From Flavobacterium suncheonense GH29-5 = DSM 17707 (GTDB lineage: Bacteria > Bacteroidota > Bacteroidia > Flavobacteriales > Flavobacteriaceae), in contig NZ_AUCZ01000007.1 of NCBI RefSeq assembly GCF_000430025.1, positions 186,001-250,000 on the forward strand: a stretch of 64,000 bases of DNA. The letters are read 5' to 3'. Numbering within the stretch: position 1 is the stretch's first letter; each line of letters opens with the position of its first letter. The position numbers were made by a program, and so were the translations under genes. The notes under the pieces were generated by a model, which saw only the letters and a program-made list of their open reading frames with translations, made no database searches and was not told where the DNA came from. Positions 1-9,232 of the stretch are shown one piece after another.

Positions 1-643
1 GCAAGATGGCCGCAATTCCGGCCGCTTCGTATTTGGTTAAATCTTTGGCGTCTTTTCTGTACCAGTATTCGGAAGCTGCCTGAGCGCCGTAAACGCCGTT
101 GCCCATTTCGATGCTGTTCAGATAGACTTCCATGATGCGCTCTTTGCCCCAGATTAATTCTATTAATACGGTAAAATAGGCTTCCAGTCCTTTTCGCAAA
201 TAACTTCTGCCCTGCCAAAGAAACACGTTTTTGGCGGTTTGCTGGGAAATCGTACTACCGCCTTTCAGTTTTTTTCCTTTCTGATTGCTTTCGTAAGCGT
301 TCGCCAGGGCTTTAAAATCAAAGCCGTTATGTCTTAAAAAATTACCGTCTTCGCTGGCAATTACAGCTTTTTGGAGATTGACCGAAATTTCCTCTAACGG
401 CACCCAATCATGGTTCAGATACACTTCTTTATTGTCGGCAGTGTTTTCAATCGCCCGAATGGCCATTAACGGTGTAAACGGAACGGGTACAAATTTGAAC
501 AACACTACAAAAAAGACAGATAATCCAAATCCCCAGAGAAATACTTTGAAGAAAAAACGCACCACCCGCCCCATAAAACTTCTGTTCTGGGTTTTCGGTT
601 TTGCTTTTGCCGCTTGCTTTTTTACCGGTTTTTTAGTTGCCAT
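1..643 (-). CDS. mtgA: Monofunctional biosynthetic peptidoglycan transglycosylase, 3' part missing
   Basis: Polymerises lipid II into glycan strands at the outer face of the inner membrane (GT51 family). The visible first 214 codons show a Lys/Ala-rich cytoplasmic N-terminus, one membrane segment at about residues 25-50 and the GT51 core: the catalytic Glu motif ASEDGNF followed by HNGFDF, then [12 protein letters not shown], and later [18 protein letters not shown]. No transpeptidase domain is visible, which fits the monofunctional type, but the frame is still open at base 1, so a longer class A PBP cannot be strictly excluded. The ATG overlaps the stop of the upstream FAD oxidoreductase by one base (TAATG), suggesting translational coupling. 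Confidence 0.9.
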   Translation of the reverse strand, partial: MATKKPVKKQAAKAKPKTQNRSFMGRVVRFFFKVFLWGFGLSVFFVVLFKFVPVPFTPLMAIRAIENTADNKEVYLNHDWVPLEEISVNLQKAVIASEDGNFLRHNGFDFKALANAYESNQKGKKLKGGSTISQQTAKNVFLWQGRSYLRKGLEAYFTVLIELIWGKERIMEVYLNSIEMGNGVYGAQAASEYWYRKDAKDLTKYEAAGIAAIL

Positions 644-1755
644 TATACTAAATCTGCTAATTCTTGTCCTACTAAACTGCCAATGGCTACCCCCATGCCG
701 CCTAAGCGAACACCACAGTACACATTGGGTGAAAGTTGTTCAACAATTGGTTTTTTGTGTGAACCTAAGCCCATGATACCACTCCAGCGATGGGCAATGG
801 TGTAATCCGTATTGGGCAAAATTACTTCTTTCAGCAATTGCTCCAAACGGTGCTGTATTTTTTTGGTCAGGCCAAATTCGGAAGTCGTTTCCCCTTCAAA
901 ATCGAGATTTCTGCCACCGCCGAACAAAATCCGGTTTTCGATATTCCGGAAATAGTAATAGCCTCCGTCGATATGGAACGTACCTTTGATGTCTAAATTG
1001 GGAATCGGTTCTGTAATGAGAACTTGTGCTCTTGCCGGTTTCACAGCGCCTTCGGTTATTTTTTCCGCAAAACCATTGGTGGCAAAAAGTACTTTTCGGG
1101 AAGTAAACGTAAAATCATTGGTTTGAATGGACACACCTGTTCCGATATCCTGAAACTCCGTAACATTTTGCTGGTTCAGGATCAGGATGTTGTTCGTATG
1201 GGCTTCTTTCAGCAAGGCCTGCATCATGTTCCCGGTATCGATTTGCCCTTCAAATGGATTGAAAATCAAATACTCGTGAATCCCTTTAAAATCGAAACGG
1301 TCTACTTCTTTGGTAAAAACATCCGTTTTAAAAAGCGGTTTTAAAATATCGTTTACAAAAGGTAATTTCTGCAGGCATTCGGCATAAGTATTTTCGTCTT
1401 CTCTGAGAAAAATTTCGTAACCCCCATACGGTTTGAAGTCGATGGTAGCATCCCCTAAACGCCTGCGCAGTAACTGAAGGCCGTTCCAACGCTTCTGAAC
1501 TAGCTGAATCACTTCTTCTTCCGAATAATTCCTCAAATCTTCTAGGATTTCGGACAGGCTGCCAAAACAGGCAAACCCGGCATTTTTAGTACTCGCGCCT
1601 TCGGGCAAAGCCCCTTTTTCCAACACCAGAATTTTGCTTTCCGGAAAACGTTCCCGTAGCCGTAAAGCCGTATGAAGTCCGACTATACCACTGCCAACCA
1701 CAGTGTAGTCTACCTTCGAAAACCAATTTTTCAGTTCCCAATAGCTAACGTTCAT
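643..1755 (-). CDS. FAD-dependent oxidoreductase (DAO family)
   Basis: Predicted amine or amino-acid oxidase/dehydrogenase of the D-amino-acid oxidase fold, 370 residues. The N-terminus carries the dinucleotide-binding motif [15 protein letters not shown], followed by ILVLEKG (the acidic end of strand 2) and a second FAD contact around [11 protein letters not shown]. The C-terminus has the family signature [17 protein letters not shown] and [15 protein letters not shown]. The ATG at 1755 is preferred over an in-frame TTG two codons earlier. It starts 6 bases after the DedA stop and ends inside the mtgA start, so it is an operon member. The substrate cannot be told from sequence; glycine-oxidase-like and gamma-glutamylputrescine-oxidase-like enzymes share this layout. 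Confidence 0.85.
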   Translation of the reverse strand: MNVSYWELKNWFSKVDYTVVGSGIVGLHTALRLRERFPESKILVLEKGALPEGASTKNAGFACFGSLSEILEDLRNYSEEEVIQLVQKRWNGLQLLRRRLGDATIDFKPYGGYEIFLREDENTYAECLQKLPFVNDILKPLFKTDVFTKEVDRFDFKGIHEYLIFNPFEGQIDTGNMMQALLKEAHTNNILILNQQNVTEFQDIGTGVSIQTNDFTFTSRKVLFATNGFAEKITEGAVKPARAQVLITEPIPNLDIKGTFHIDGGYYYFRNIENRILFGGGRNLDFEGETTSEFGLTKKIQHRLEQLLKEVILPNTDYTIAHRWSGIMGLGSHKKPIVEQLSPNVYCGVRLGGMGVAIGSLVGQELADLV

Positions 1756-1761
1756 AAGCAA

Positions 1762-2448
1762 TTACTTACGGGCTTTAAGTTTGTTTTTAAGGGTATTGAT
1801 TACAATAGGTGCGGTTGAAATTACGATGATGCCAACCACGATCAGCTCGATGTATTTTTTTAAATCAATCTGATGGTTGTCCAAAAGATAACGGTACAAA
1901 TAGTGTCCGGAGAAAATCAGGACAAACGACCACAGAAACGAACTCACAATATTATAAAACATGAATTTCTTTTTCTCCATCTGCACGATACCGGCCACAA
2001 TGGGTGCAAAAGTCCGGATAATCGGGAGGAAACGGGCAAAAATGATGGCGCGTCCGCCGTGTTTTTCAAAAAATAAACGCGACTGAATCAAATACTTCTT
2101 CTTGAACCAGAAGTTATCTTCCTTGGAGTACAGAAAATGACCACTTTTAGCGCCAAACCAATAGCCGAAAATATTGCCGATCACTCCGGAAATGGCCACC
2201 AAAGAAGCCAACACCGCCACATTGGTAAATTCGTTTTCAATATAAACTAATTCCCGCATTAAGGTTTCACTGTAGATCCCGGAAAGGAACAACAAACTGT
2301 CGCCCGGCAAAAAGAACCCGGCAAACAATCCTGTTTCGGCAAACACGATAAACAGCACTACATAAATTCCGATATGATGTCCGGCTATTTCAAGATTGAT
2401 GTAAAATTCAGGGTTTAATAACTGGGTCCAGTGAAACTCCTCTTTCAT
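1762..2448 (-). CDS. DedA family integral membrane protein
   Basis: Member of the DedA/SNARE-associated (VTT) family. Family members are implicated in undecaprenyl-phosphate or phospholipid flipping across the inner membrane and in envelope homeostasis. Seen here: 228 residues with several hydrophobic segments; the typical re-entrant region FAETGLFAGFFLPGDSLLFLSG near residues 36-57; the conserved Gly/Arg motif GGRAIIFARFLPIIRTFAPIVAG near 130-152; and a basic C-terminal tail. It lies 18 bases downstream of the symporter gene and 6 bases before the FAD oxidoreductase. Co-transcription with mtgA would suit a role in lipid-carrier recycling for wall synthesis, but that is inference. Confidence 0.88.
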   Translation of the reverse strand: MKEEFHWTQLLNPEFYINLEIAGHHIGIYVVLFIVFAETGLFAGFFLPGDSLLFLSGIYSETLMRELVYIENEFTNVAVLASLVAISGVIGNIFGYWFGAKSGHFLYSKEDNFWFKKKYLIQSRLFFEKHGGRAIIFARFLPIIRTFAPIVAGIVQMEKKKFMFYNIVSSFLWSFVLIFSGHYLYRYLLDNHQIDLKKYIELIVVGIIVISTAPIVINTLKNKLKARK

Positions 2449-2466
2449 TTGGAATATTTTTAATAA

Positions 2467-3705
2467 TTAATTTTCAGTTTTTGTTTCCCATTTGTCTACC
2501 GCACTGGTAGCCAAAGCGTTACCCAACACATTGGTCATGCTTCGCGCCATATCGCAAAAATGGTCAATCGGTAAAATCAGCGCGATGCCTTCCGGCGGAA
2601 TACCGAACATGGCACAGGTCGCCACCACCACAATTAAAGAGGCTCTCGGTACGCCAGCCACGCCTTTACTGGTTAGCATCAGCACCAACAACATGGTTAA
2701 TTGTTTGTCCAGCGGCATGTCGATGCCATACACCTGGGCAATGAAGATACTGGCAAACGTCATGTACATCATACTGCCGTCTAGATTGAACGAATAGCCT
2801 AACGGCAACGTAAAGGATACAATTCGCGGCTGACAGCCAAAACGCTCCAGCTCTTCCACCATTTTCGGAAAAACCGCTTCGCTGCTCGTGGTAGAGAATG
2901 CAATCAACAAGGGGTTTTTAATTCTTTTTAACAATGTCCACAATCGCGGTCCTAAAATCAGGTAGCCTACAAACAATAACAAAATCCAAAGGGCAATAAT
3001 TCCGATAGCAAAAGCAAACAAATAGTTCGCGTACAGGCTAAAAATCTCAAACCCGTAATTGGCCACGGCTGCCGCAACGGCTCCAAAAACTCCTAGCGGT
3101 GCTACCCACATAATATAAGTAACCATTTTCAGGACGACGTGGGAAATCGAATCGAGCAGTTTTAAAATCGGTTTTGCTTCTTTTTTGCTGAACGCGGAAA
3201 GGGCAATCCCGAACAAAATGGAGAAAATTACAATCTGTAAAATCTCGTTGGTGGCAAAAGCCTCAAAAATACTTTTCGGGATAACGTGTTTAACGAATTC
3301 TTCCAGCGAAAACGATTGTGTTTTTTCCAACAGTTCCGATGCGGAAGATGTATCATCCATTTTAATGTTTGTCCCTTTGCCCGGTGCTAACGTATTGACC
3401 AAAACCATTCCCAGCAATAACGAAATCAGGGAAGCCGAAATAAACCAGCCCATCGCTTTGGCTCCAACACGGCCCACCATTTTCATGTCGCCCATTTTGG
3501 CGATTCCCACCACTAAGGTTGAAAACACCAACGGCGCAATAATCATCTGTACCATACGGATGAAAATGGTGCCGAGTAACTTTATATTTTTTGAGAAAAC
3601 TTCCTTGGAATCCGGGAACTGATAATGAATAATTCCCCCTAAAATTACTCCCAGAATCAGTGCGACAATAATCGCTATAAAGAGTTTATTGTTATTGTTT
3701 TTCAC
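2467..3705 (-). CDS. Dicarboxylate/amino acid:cation symporter (DAACS family)
   Basis: Secondary transporter of the GltP/DctA family (SLC1 fold) that takes up glutamate, aspartate or C4-dicarboxylates with protons or sodium. About 412 residues with eight hydrophobic segments. The family hairpins are visible: the serine-rich HP1 AFSTTSSEAVFPKM, the NLDGSMMYM motif in TM7 and the ASKGVAGVPRAS-type HP2 region (here LTSKGVAGVPRASLIVV). No ATG lies near the N-terminus. A GTG at 3705 giving VKNNNNKLFIAI is the most sensible start; an in-frame TTG at 3762 would add 19 residues without homology. First gene of the minus-strand run ending in mtgA. Confidence 0.85.
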   Translation of the reverse strand: MKNNNNKLFIAIIVALILGVILGGIIHYQFPDSKEVFSKNIKLLGTIFIRMVQMIIAPLVFSTLVVGIAKMGDMKMVGRVGAKAMGWFISASLISLLLGMVLVNTLAPGKGTNIKMDDTSSASELLEKTQSFSLEEFVKHVIPKSIFEAFATNEILQIVIFSILFGIALSAFSKKEAKPILKLLDSISHVVLKMVTYIMWVAPLGVFGAVAAAVANYGFEIFSLYANYLFAFAIGIIALWILLLFVGYLILGPRLWTLLKRIKNPLLIAFSTTSSEAVFPKMVEELERFGCQPRIVSFTLPLGYSFNLDGSMMYMTFASIFIAQVYGIDMPLDKQLTMLLVLMLTSKGVAGVPRASLIVVVATCAMFGIPPEGIALILPIDHFCDMARSMTNVLGNALATSAVDKWETKTEN

Positions 3706-3825
3706 TTCTACTTGAATTTTAGTCCGTGAAAATAGGCATATTTTTTCAATTAACCCGCCCAAAAACGGTTAAAATGAAAATGAAACACTAAGCTGCTAGT
3801 TTTTCAAGCCTTGGAAGATTTAATA

Positions 3826-3856
3826 TTGTTCGCCTGTCAATAATTGCTTACTTTAG
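3826..3856 (+). promoter_or_regulatory. Candidate promoter of the S9 peptidase gene
   Basis: TTG at 3826-3828, a 20-base spacer and TACTTTAG at 3849-3856. This is close to the Bacteroidota primary sigma consensus TTG / TAnnTTTG with the last base changed. It leaves a leader of about 25 bases before the ATG at 3885. Confidence 0.5.
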
Positions 3857-3884
3857 CCATTCGTTTAACATCAATTACAATTAA

Positions 3885-5792
3885 ATGAAAAAATTACTGA
3901 TTCTAACACTGGGAATGATGGGACTATCAACTGCTGCTCAGGAGGTCATGACCCCTGAACTGTTATGGAAATTGGGCCGTGTGACTCCAATCGGAATTTC
4001 CAAAGACAAAAAAAACATTGTGTACAAAGTGTCGACACCTTCCTTGGAAGAAAATAAATCAAACGCCAAATTTTACACCATTCCGGTTAATGGCGGTGCT
4101 GCTGTTGAAGTAGCCGATACCAAAGATTTGGCAACCGATAAAAACCTATCTCCGGATGCTCGATTTTTACTTTCCCACAAAGAAGTAAAAGTGGAAAAAA
4201 TCCTGGGAAAAGACCTCTATCCGGAACTTAAAAAAGCCGATGCACAGGTATACAACGGATTGGACTACCGCCATTGGGACACCTGGAGAGACGGAACGTT
4301 CAACCACGTTTTTTATGCCGAGGCGAACGGAAACGACAAATCCATTCCGGTAGACATCATGAAAGGAGAAAGTTATGATTCGCCACAAAAACCCTTCGGT
4401 GGTGATGAAGATTACATCTGGAGTCCGGACAGCAAAAGCATTATTTACGTTTGTAAAAAGAAAGCCGGTACCGAATACGCCATCAGCACCAATACCGATT
4501 TATACGAATACAATTTAGAAACCAAGGTTACCAAAAACCTTACGGAGCAAAATTTAGGATACGACACGCACCCGTTGTATTCCCCAACCGGAAACCTAAG
4601 CTGGTTGCAGATGAAACGCGACGGGTATGAAGCCGATAAAAACGACATCATCGTACGCTTCAAAGGAATGGACATGAACCTGACAGCAAATTGGGACGGT
4701 ACTGTGGACAGTTTCAAATGGAGCGAAGACGGCAAAAAAGTCTATTTCCTCGCAGCCGTGGACGGCACGAAACAACTGTTCGAAGTAAACTTCCCGGGCT
4801 TGACCAAAATTGCCGTTACCGTTAGACAAATTACCAATGGCGATTTTGATGTGACGGAAATAGTAGGTTTCACCGAAGGAAAAGTAATCCTAATGCGGAA
4901 CGACATGAACCACGCTTCGGAAATCTATTCGTATGAATTCAAAAAGAAAGCGTGGAAGCAGCTTACCAATGTGAATACAGAAGTGTACAGCAAATTGGCG
5001 TTAAGCAAAACCGAAAGACGCTACGTAACCACAACCGACGGTAAAAAAATGCTGGTTTGGGTAATTTTACCTCCGAATTTCGACAAAACCAAAAAATACC
5101 CAACCTTATTGTATTGTCAGGGCGGACCGCAATCGGCATTAACACAATATTATTCCTTCCGTTGGAATTTTCAGACGATGGCGGCTCAAGGCTATATCGT
5201 AGTCGCACCCAACCGTCGCGGGATGCCGGGTCATGGCGTAAAATGGAACGAAGACATCAGCAAAGACTGGGGTGGACAAGTAATGGACGATTATTTATCC
5301 GCCATTGATGACGTGGCAAAAGAACCGTATGTGGACAAAACCCGCTTAGGCGCTGTGGGAGCGAGCTATGGCGGATATTCCGTTTTCTATTTGGCGGGTA
5401 TTCACAACAACCGTTTCAAGACATTCATTTCCCACTGCGGAGTTTTCAACCTGCAAAGTATGTACGGCACTACCGAAGAAGTTTTCTTTAACAACTTCGA
5501 TCACGGCGGCGCATATTGGGAAAAAGACAATGCCGATGCGCAGAAAGCGTATTCGCAGTTCAACCCTATCAACAAGGTAAACAACTGGAACACCCCTATT
5601 CTGATTATTCAGGGCGGAAAAGATTACCGCGTGCCAATCGGACAGGGACAGGAAGCTTTTCAGGCGGCACAGTTAAAAGGCATTAAGAGCCGTTTTGTGT
5701 TGTTCCCGGAAGAAAACCACTGGGTGCTAAAACCGCAAAATGCTCTGGTTTGGCAGCGTGAGTTTTTCAAATGGCTGAACGAAACCCTATAA
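3885..5792 (+). CDS. Exported S9 family serine peptidase (dipeptidyl/acylaminoacyl-peptidase type)
   Basis: Periplasmic or surface-exposed prolyl-oligopeptidase family enzyme, 635 residues. A signal peptide (KKLLILTLGMMGLSTAAQ) precedes an N-terminal beta-propeller of WD-like strands (about 25-370; for example DYIWSPDSKSIIYV and FKWSEDGKKVYFLA) and a C-terminal alpha/beta-hydrolase domain. The catalytic triad is readable: Ser494 in GASYGGYS, Asp580 in GGKDYRVP and His612 in ENHWV. The neighbouring C1 peptidase is also exported, so the pair may serve extracellular peptide breakdown for nutrition. A weak hairpin terminator follows the gene, so it is probably monocistronic. Confidence 0.93.
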   Translation: MKKLLILTLGMMGLSTAAQEVMTPELLWKLGRVTPIGISKDKKNIVYKVSTPSLEENKSNAKFYTIPVNGGAAVEVADTKDLATDKNLSPDARFLLSHKEVKVEKILGKDLYPELKKADAQVYNGLDYRHWDTWRDGTFNHVFYAEANGNDKSIPVDIMKGESYDSPQKPFGGDEDYIWSPDSKSIIYVCKKKAGTEYAISTNTDLYEYNLETKVTKNLTEQNLGYDTHPLYSPTGNLSWLQMKRDGYEADKNDIIVRFKGMDMNLTANWDGTVDSFKWSEDGKKVYFLAAVDGTKQLFEVNFPGLTKIAVTVRQITNGDFDVTEIVGFTEGKVILMRNDMNHASEIYSYEFKKKAWKQLTNVNTEVYSKLALSKTERRYVTTTDGKKMLVWVILPPNFDKTKKYPTLLYCQGGPQSALTQYYSFRWNFQTMAAQGYIVVAPNRRGMPGHGVKWNEDISKDWGGQVMDDYLSAIDDVAKEPYVDKTRLGAVGASYGGYSVFYLAGIHNNRFKTFISHCGVFNLQSMYGTTEEVFFNNFDHGGAYWEKDNADAQKAYSQFNPINKVNNWNTPILIIQGGKDYRVPIGQGQEAFQAAQLKGIKSRFVLFPEENHWVLKPQNALVWQREFFKWLNETL

Positions 5793-5799
5793 CTAATTG

Positions 5800-5830
5800 A
5801 AATCCTGATGCTTACATTGGGATTTTTTTA
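5800..5830 (+). terminator. Imperfect rho-independent terminator after the S9 peptidase
   Basis: AAATCC and GGATTT arms with inner ATG/CAT pairing, followed by a run of seven T. The mismatched stem makes it a weak call. Confidence 0.5.
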
Positions 5831-5924
5831 TACGCCAAAAACCTAAAATGTTGTTAAAATCATTATTGCATTGTAACATTTTATACTTTTACCAAACATA
5901 TCTGATAAACCAAAAAATAAATCT

Positions 5925-7121
5925 ATGTTATCATTACCTATTAAACCTTTTCTTGTAGCATCGTCGTTGATTGTGAGTGCAGCTTCCGGATTTGCGCAAG
6001 ACAACTTAGTAAACTCGTTAAAAATCAATGCGAGTGAAAAAAGTAAAGAGTCCTTTAAATTTACGGAAGTTATCAATATTGAAAACACCCCGGTTAAAAA
6101 TCAGGGTTCTTCCGGAACTTGTTGGAGTTATTCCGCAAACTCTTTCTTAGAGTCGGAAATGATTCGCATGGGAAAAAAACCGGTGGAATTGTCTCAGATT
6201 TATTCTGCCCGTAACGCCTACATCGAAAAAGGAAGAAACTATGTAAAAATGCACGGTTCGGTGGCGTTAGGTGACGGAGGAGCTTTCCACGATGTCATCA
6301 ACATGTACAAAAAATACGGAGCGGTCCCGCAATCGGTGTATACCGGTCTGAACTATGGTACCGATAAAAATAAATTTGCGGAAATGGCTGCTTTGATCGA
6401 AGGCGTACTGAAAGCCGTAGTAAGCAATCCGAACGGTGAATTGACACCTAACTGGGAGAAAGCCTATACCGCAGTAATCGATTCATATTTAGGACAGGCG
6501 CCAAAATCCTTCCAGTATAACGGAAAAACGTATACCCCTGAAACTTTTGCTAAAGAAGTGGTTGGCATCAATGCTGATGATTATGTGGAAATCTCTTCGT
6601 TACAGGAATATCCGTATTACACCAAATTTACGTTGATGGTACCGGATAACTGGTCGTACGATCAGGTGTACAACGTGCGCATGAACGAATTAACCGAAAT
6701 CATTGACAACGCCTTGAAAAACGGTTATACTGTAGCGTGGGCAGGTGACGTGAGTGAAAAATCCTTCTCCTGGAAAAACGGAGTGGCTTTTGTTCCGGAA
6801 AAGAAATTTGAAGACATGACCGCAGAAGAAAAAGCAGATATGTTCAACGGACCTAAAAAAGAAGCGACCGTAACGGAAGAAATGCGTCAGAAAGCGTTTG
6901 ACAACTACACTACGACAGACGACCACGGTATGCACATCGTAGGAATTTCCAAAGACCAAAACGGTAAGGAATACTATATCGTGAAAAACTCTTGGGGAAC
7001 CACCAACGACTACAAAGGGTATTTGTACATGAGCAAAGAATTCGCAAAATACAAAGCAACAGCAATTATGTTGCACAAGAAAGCGATTCCGGCTGCCATT
7101 GCTAAAAAATTAAGTTTATAA
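5925..7121 (+). CDS. Exported C1-family cysteine peptidase (bleomycin hydrolase / PepC-like)
   Basis: Papain-fold aminopeptidase of the C1B (bleomycin hydrolase, PepC) group, 398 residues. Catalytic residues are visible: Cys66 in SSGTCWSYS, His334 in DDHGMHIVG and Asn355 in VKNSWG; the oxyanion Gln is in VKNQGSSG. Unlike cytosolic PepC and bleomycin hydrolase it begins with a clear signal peptide (LVASSLIVSAASGFAQ), so it should be exported. A possible -7 box TACTTTTA at 5884-5891 precedes it and a strong terminator follows, so it is likely a single-gene unit. Confidence 0.9.
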   Translation: MLSLPIKPFLVASSLIVSAASGFAQDNLVNSLKINASEKSKESFKFTEVINIENTPVKNQGSSGTCWSYSANSFLESEMIRMGKKPVELSQIYSARNAYIEKGRNYVKMHGSVALGDGGAFHDVINMYKKYGAVPQSVYTGLNYGTDKNKFAEMAALIEGVLKAVVSNPNGELTPNWEKAYTAVIDSYLGQAPKSFQYNGKTYTPETFAKEVVGINADDYVEISSLQEYPYYTKFTLMVPDNWSYDQVYNVRMNELTEIIDNALKNGYTVAWAGDVSEKSFSWKNGVAFVPEKKFEDMTAEEKADMFNGPKKEATVTEEMRQKAFDNYTTTDDHGMHIVGISKDQNGKEYYIVKNSWGTTNDYKGYLYMSKEFAKYKATAIMLHKKAIPAAIAKKLSL

Positions 7122-7143
7122 TAAAGCAAGCTAATGATCAATC

Positions 7144-7187
7144 AAAAAGAATCCCGAAAAATTTAAGTTTTCGGGATTCTTTTTTTA
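7144..7187 (+). terminator. Rho-independent terminator after the C1 peptidase
   Basis: Near-perfect stem AGAATCCCGAAAA / TTTTCGGGATTCT with a 7-base loop, followed by T7. Confidence 0.9.
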
Positions 7188-7222
7188 TACTACTTAATAT
7201 TTTTCCAAAACTCATCTTATAA

Positions 7223-7256
7223 AGAAAAACCCTAACTGTTTCGGTTAGGGTTTTTA
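7223..7256 (-). terminator. Bidirectional terminator downstream of accC
   Basis: Stem AAAACCCTAAC / GGTTAGGGTTTT with a short loop, A-run on the left and T-run on the right. It can stop accC transcription (minus strand) and also back up the C1 peptidase terminator. Confidence 0.85.
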
Positions 7257-7266
7257 TATAGAAAAC

Positions 7267-8607
7267 TTATTCTTTCATTTCAAAGGTTTCCATAAACTTG
7301 GTCGTGTAATTTCCGGCCACGTAATCCGGATGGTCCATCAACTGTCTGTGGAAAGGGATGGTCGTTTTAATTCCCTCGATGTAGAACTCGTCCAAAGCGC
7401 GTTTCATTTTGGAAATCGCCTCTTCACGGGTTTGCGCGGTGGTAATCAACTTGGCAATCATTGAATCGTAGTTTGGCGGAATCGTGTAGCCAGCGTAAAC
7501 GTGGGTATCCAGACGAACCCCGTGACCTCCCGGCGCATGCAAAACCGTAATTTTACCTGGTGACGGACGGAAATCGTTGTACGGATCTTCCGCGTTGATA
7601 CGGCATTCGATCGAGTGCAACTGCGGCAGGTAGTTTTTACCGGAAATCGGCACCCCGGCAGCTACTAAAATCTGCTCGCGGATCAAATCGTAATCGATTA
7701 CCTGCTCGGTGATGGGGTGTTCTACCTGAATACGGGTGTTCATTTCCATGAAGTAGAAGTTGCGGTGTTTGTCCACCAAGAACTCAACGGTTCCTGCTCC
7801 TTCGTATTTGATGAATTCGGCCGCTTTTACAGCAGCTTCACCCATTTTCTCACGCAATTCATCCGTCATGAAAGGCGATGGCGTTTCTTCCGTTAATTTC
7901 TGGTGACGACGTTGCACCGAACAGTCTCTCTCGGAAAGGTGACAGGCTTTCCCGTAAGAATCACCAACCACCTGAATCTCGATGTGACGAGGCTCTTCAA
8001 TTAGTTTTTCCATGTACATTCCGTCATTTCCGAAAGCAGCAGCCGCTTCCATTCTGGCACCTTCCCAAGCTTTCTCAAGCTCGTCTTCTTTCCAGATGGC
8101 ACGCATACCTTTACCTCCACCTCCGGCCGTAGCTTTCATCATTACCGGATAGCCGATTTCTTTGGCTACTTTTTTGGCTTCTTCCAAATTTTCAAGAATT
8201 CCTTCCGAGCCCGGTACACAAGGTACACCCGCAGCTTTCATGGTAGCTTTAGCCGTAGCTTTATCTCCCATCTTCTCGATCATTTCAGGGGAAGCGCCAA
8301 TAAATTTAATGTTGTGCTCCTGACAGATTTTGGAGAATTTCGCGTTTTCGGATAAAAATCCGTAACCCGGGTGAATCGCGTCGGCATTGGTGATTTCCGC
8401 TGCAGCGATAATGTTGGACATCTTTAAATAAGAAAGGTTACTCGGCGCGGGTCCGATACAAACCGCTTCGTCGGCAAACTTAACGTGTAAGCTTTCCGCA
8501 TCGGCCGTGGAATACACCGCAACGGTTTTGATTCCCATTTCTCTGCAGGTACGGATGACACGAAGTGCAATTTCGCCCCTGTTGGCAATTAATATTTTTT
8601 TAAACAT
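7267..8607 (-). CDS. accC: Biotin carboxylase subunit of acetyl-CoA carboxylase
   Basis: ATP-dependent carboxylation of biotin on AccB, the first half-reaction of malonyl-CoA synthesis. 446 residues, normal for AccC. Domains: N-terminal biotin-carboxylase domain ([15 protein letters not shown]), ATP-grasp domain with glycine-rich loop [34 protein letters not shown] and the [14 protein letters not shown] active-site strand, then the C-terminal domain with ECRINAEDP. It lies 113 bases downstream of accB; the gap holds heptamer repeats. No carboxyltransferase genes are present in the window. Confidence 0.97.
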   Translation of the reverse strand: MFKKILIANRGEIALRVIRTCREMGIKTVAVYSTADAESLHVKFADEAVCIGPAPSNLSYLKMSNIIAAAEITNADAIHPGYGFLSENAKFSKICQEHNIKFIGASPEMIEKMGDKATAKATMKAAGVPCVPGSEGILENLEEAKKVAKEIGYPVMMKATAGGGGKGMRAIWKEDELEKAWEGARMEAAAAFGNDGMYMEKLIEEPRHIEIQVVGDSYGKACHLSERDCSVQRRHQKLTEETPSPFMTDELREKMGEAAVKAAEFIKYEGAGTVEFLVDKHRNFYFMEMNTRIQVEHPITEQVIDYDLIREQILVAAGVPISGKNYLPQLHSIECRINAEDPYNDFRPSPGKITVLHAPGGHGVRLDTHVYAGYTIPPNYDSMIAKLITTAQTREEAISKMKRALDEFYIEGIKTTIPFHRQLMDHPDYVAGNYTTKFMETFEMKE

Positions 8608-8640
8608 CTTGTTTCAATTAGATAATTAGACAATACTGAA

Positions 8641-8716
8641 TTTAGAATTTAGAATTTAGAATTCTGAGTTTTTCAGAACCAAACTAATTTCTAACTTCTA
8701 ACTTCTAACTTCTAAC
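8641..8716. repeat. Two facing arrays of 7-bp tandem repeats between accB and accC
   Basis: Three copies of TTTAGAA (8641-8661) face four copies of TTCTAAC (8689-8716). The second unit is nearly the reverse complement of the first (6 of 7 positions), so the spacer can fold into an extended imperfect hairpin in the accB-accC transcript. Confidence 0.85.
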
Positions 8717-8720
8717 TTAT

Positions 8721-9206
8721 TTATGATGGATCTACTAAAAATAACGGTTGATCGAATTCTACCGGAGAAGCATCGTCCACTAAAACTTTAACGATTTTTC
8801 CGGAAATTTCAGACTCGATTTCGTTGAATAATTTCATCGCTTCGATCACACAAACGACATCGCCTTTTCCTACTGTGCTTCCCACTTCCACGAACATTGG
8901 TTTGTCTGGAGCCGGTTTTCTGTAGAAGGTTCCGATCATTGGTGATTTGATTGTGATGTATTTGGAATTGTCGTCTTCTGCTGGTGCTGCCGGAGCCGCT
9001 GGAGCCGAAGCAACCGGAGCTACTGCAACCGGAGCTGCCATTTGAGGCATCGCCTGCATTGGAACCTGCTGAACATAGGTAGTTTCTGTTGCTCCTTCAG
9101 CGGTGGTTTTGATGGTGATTTTGAAATCATCCATTTCTAATTTTACTTCTGTAGCACCAGATTTTGCTACAAATTTGATTAGGTTTTGAATTTCTCTGAT
9201 ATCCAT
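8721..9206 (-). CDS. accB: Biotin carboxyl carrier protein of acetyl-CoA carboxylase
   Basis: Carries the biotin that shuttles CO2 between AccC and the carboxyltransferase. 161 residues: a short N-terminal domain (IREIQNLIKFVAKSGATEV), an Ala/Pro/Val-rich flexible linker at about residues 50-76, and the biotinyl domain with Lys125 in EAMKLFNEI as the biotinylation site. It sits 26 bases downstream of fabH and 113 bases upstream of accC, the usual Bacteroidota order for the start of fatty-acid synthesis. Confidence 0.96.
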   Translation of the reverse strand: MDIREIQNLIKFVAKSGATEVKLEMDDFKITIKTTAEGATETTYVQQVPMQAMPQMAAPVAVAPVASAPAAPAAPAEDDNSKYITIKSPMIGTFYRKPAPDKPMFVEVGSTVGKGDVVCVIEAMKLFNEIESEISGKIVKVLVDDASPVEFDQPLFLVDPS

Positions 9207-9232
9207 ACTATTCTAAATTTGGTTTTGGTTGT

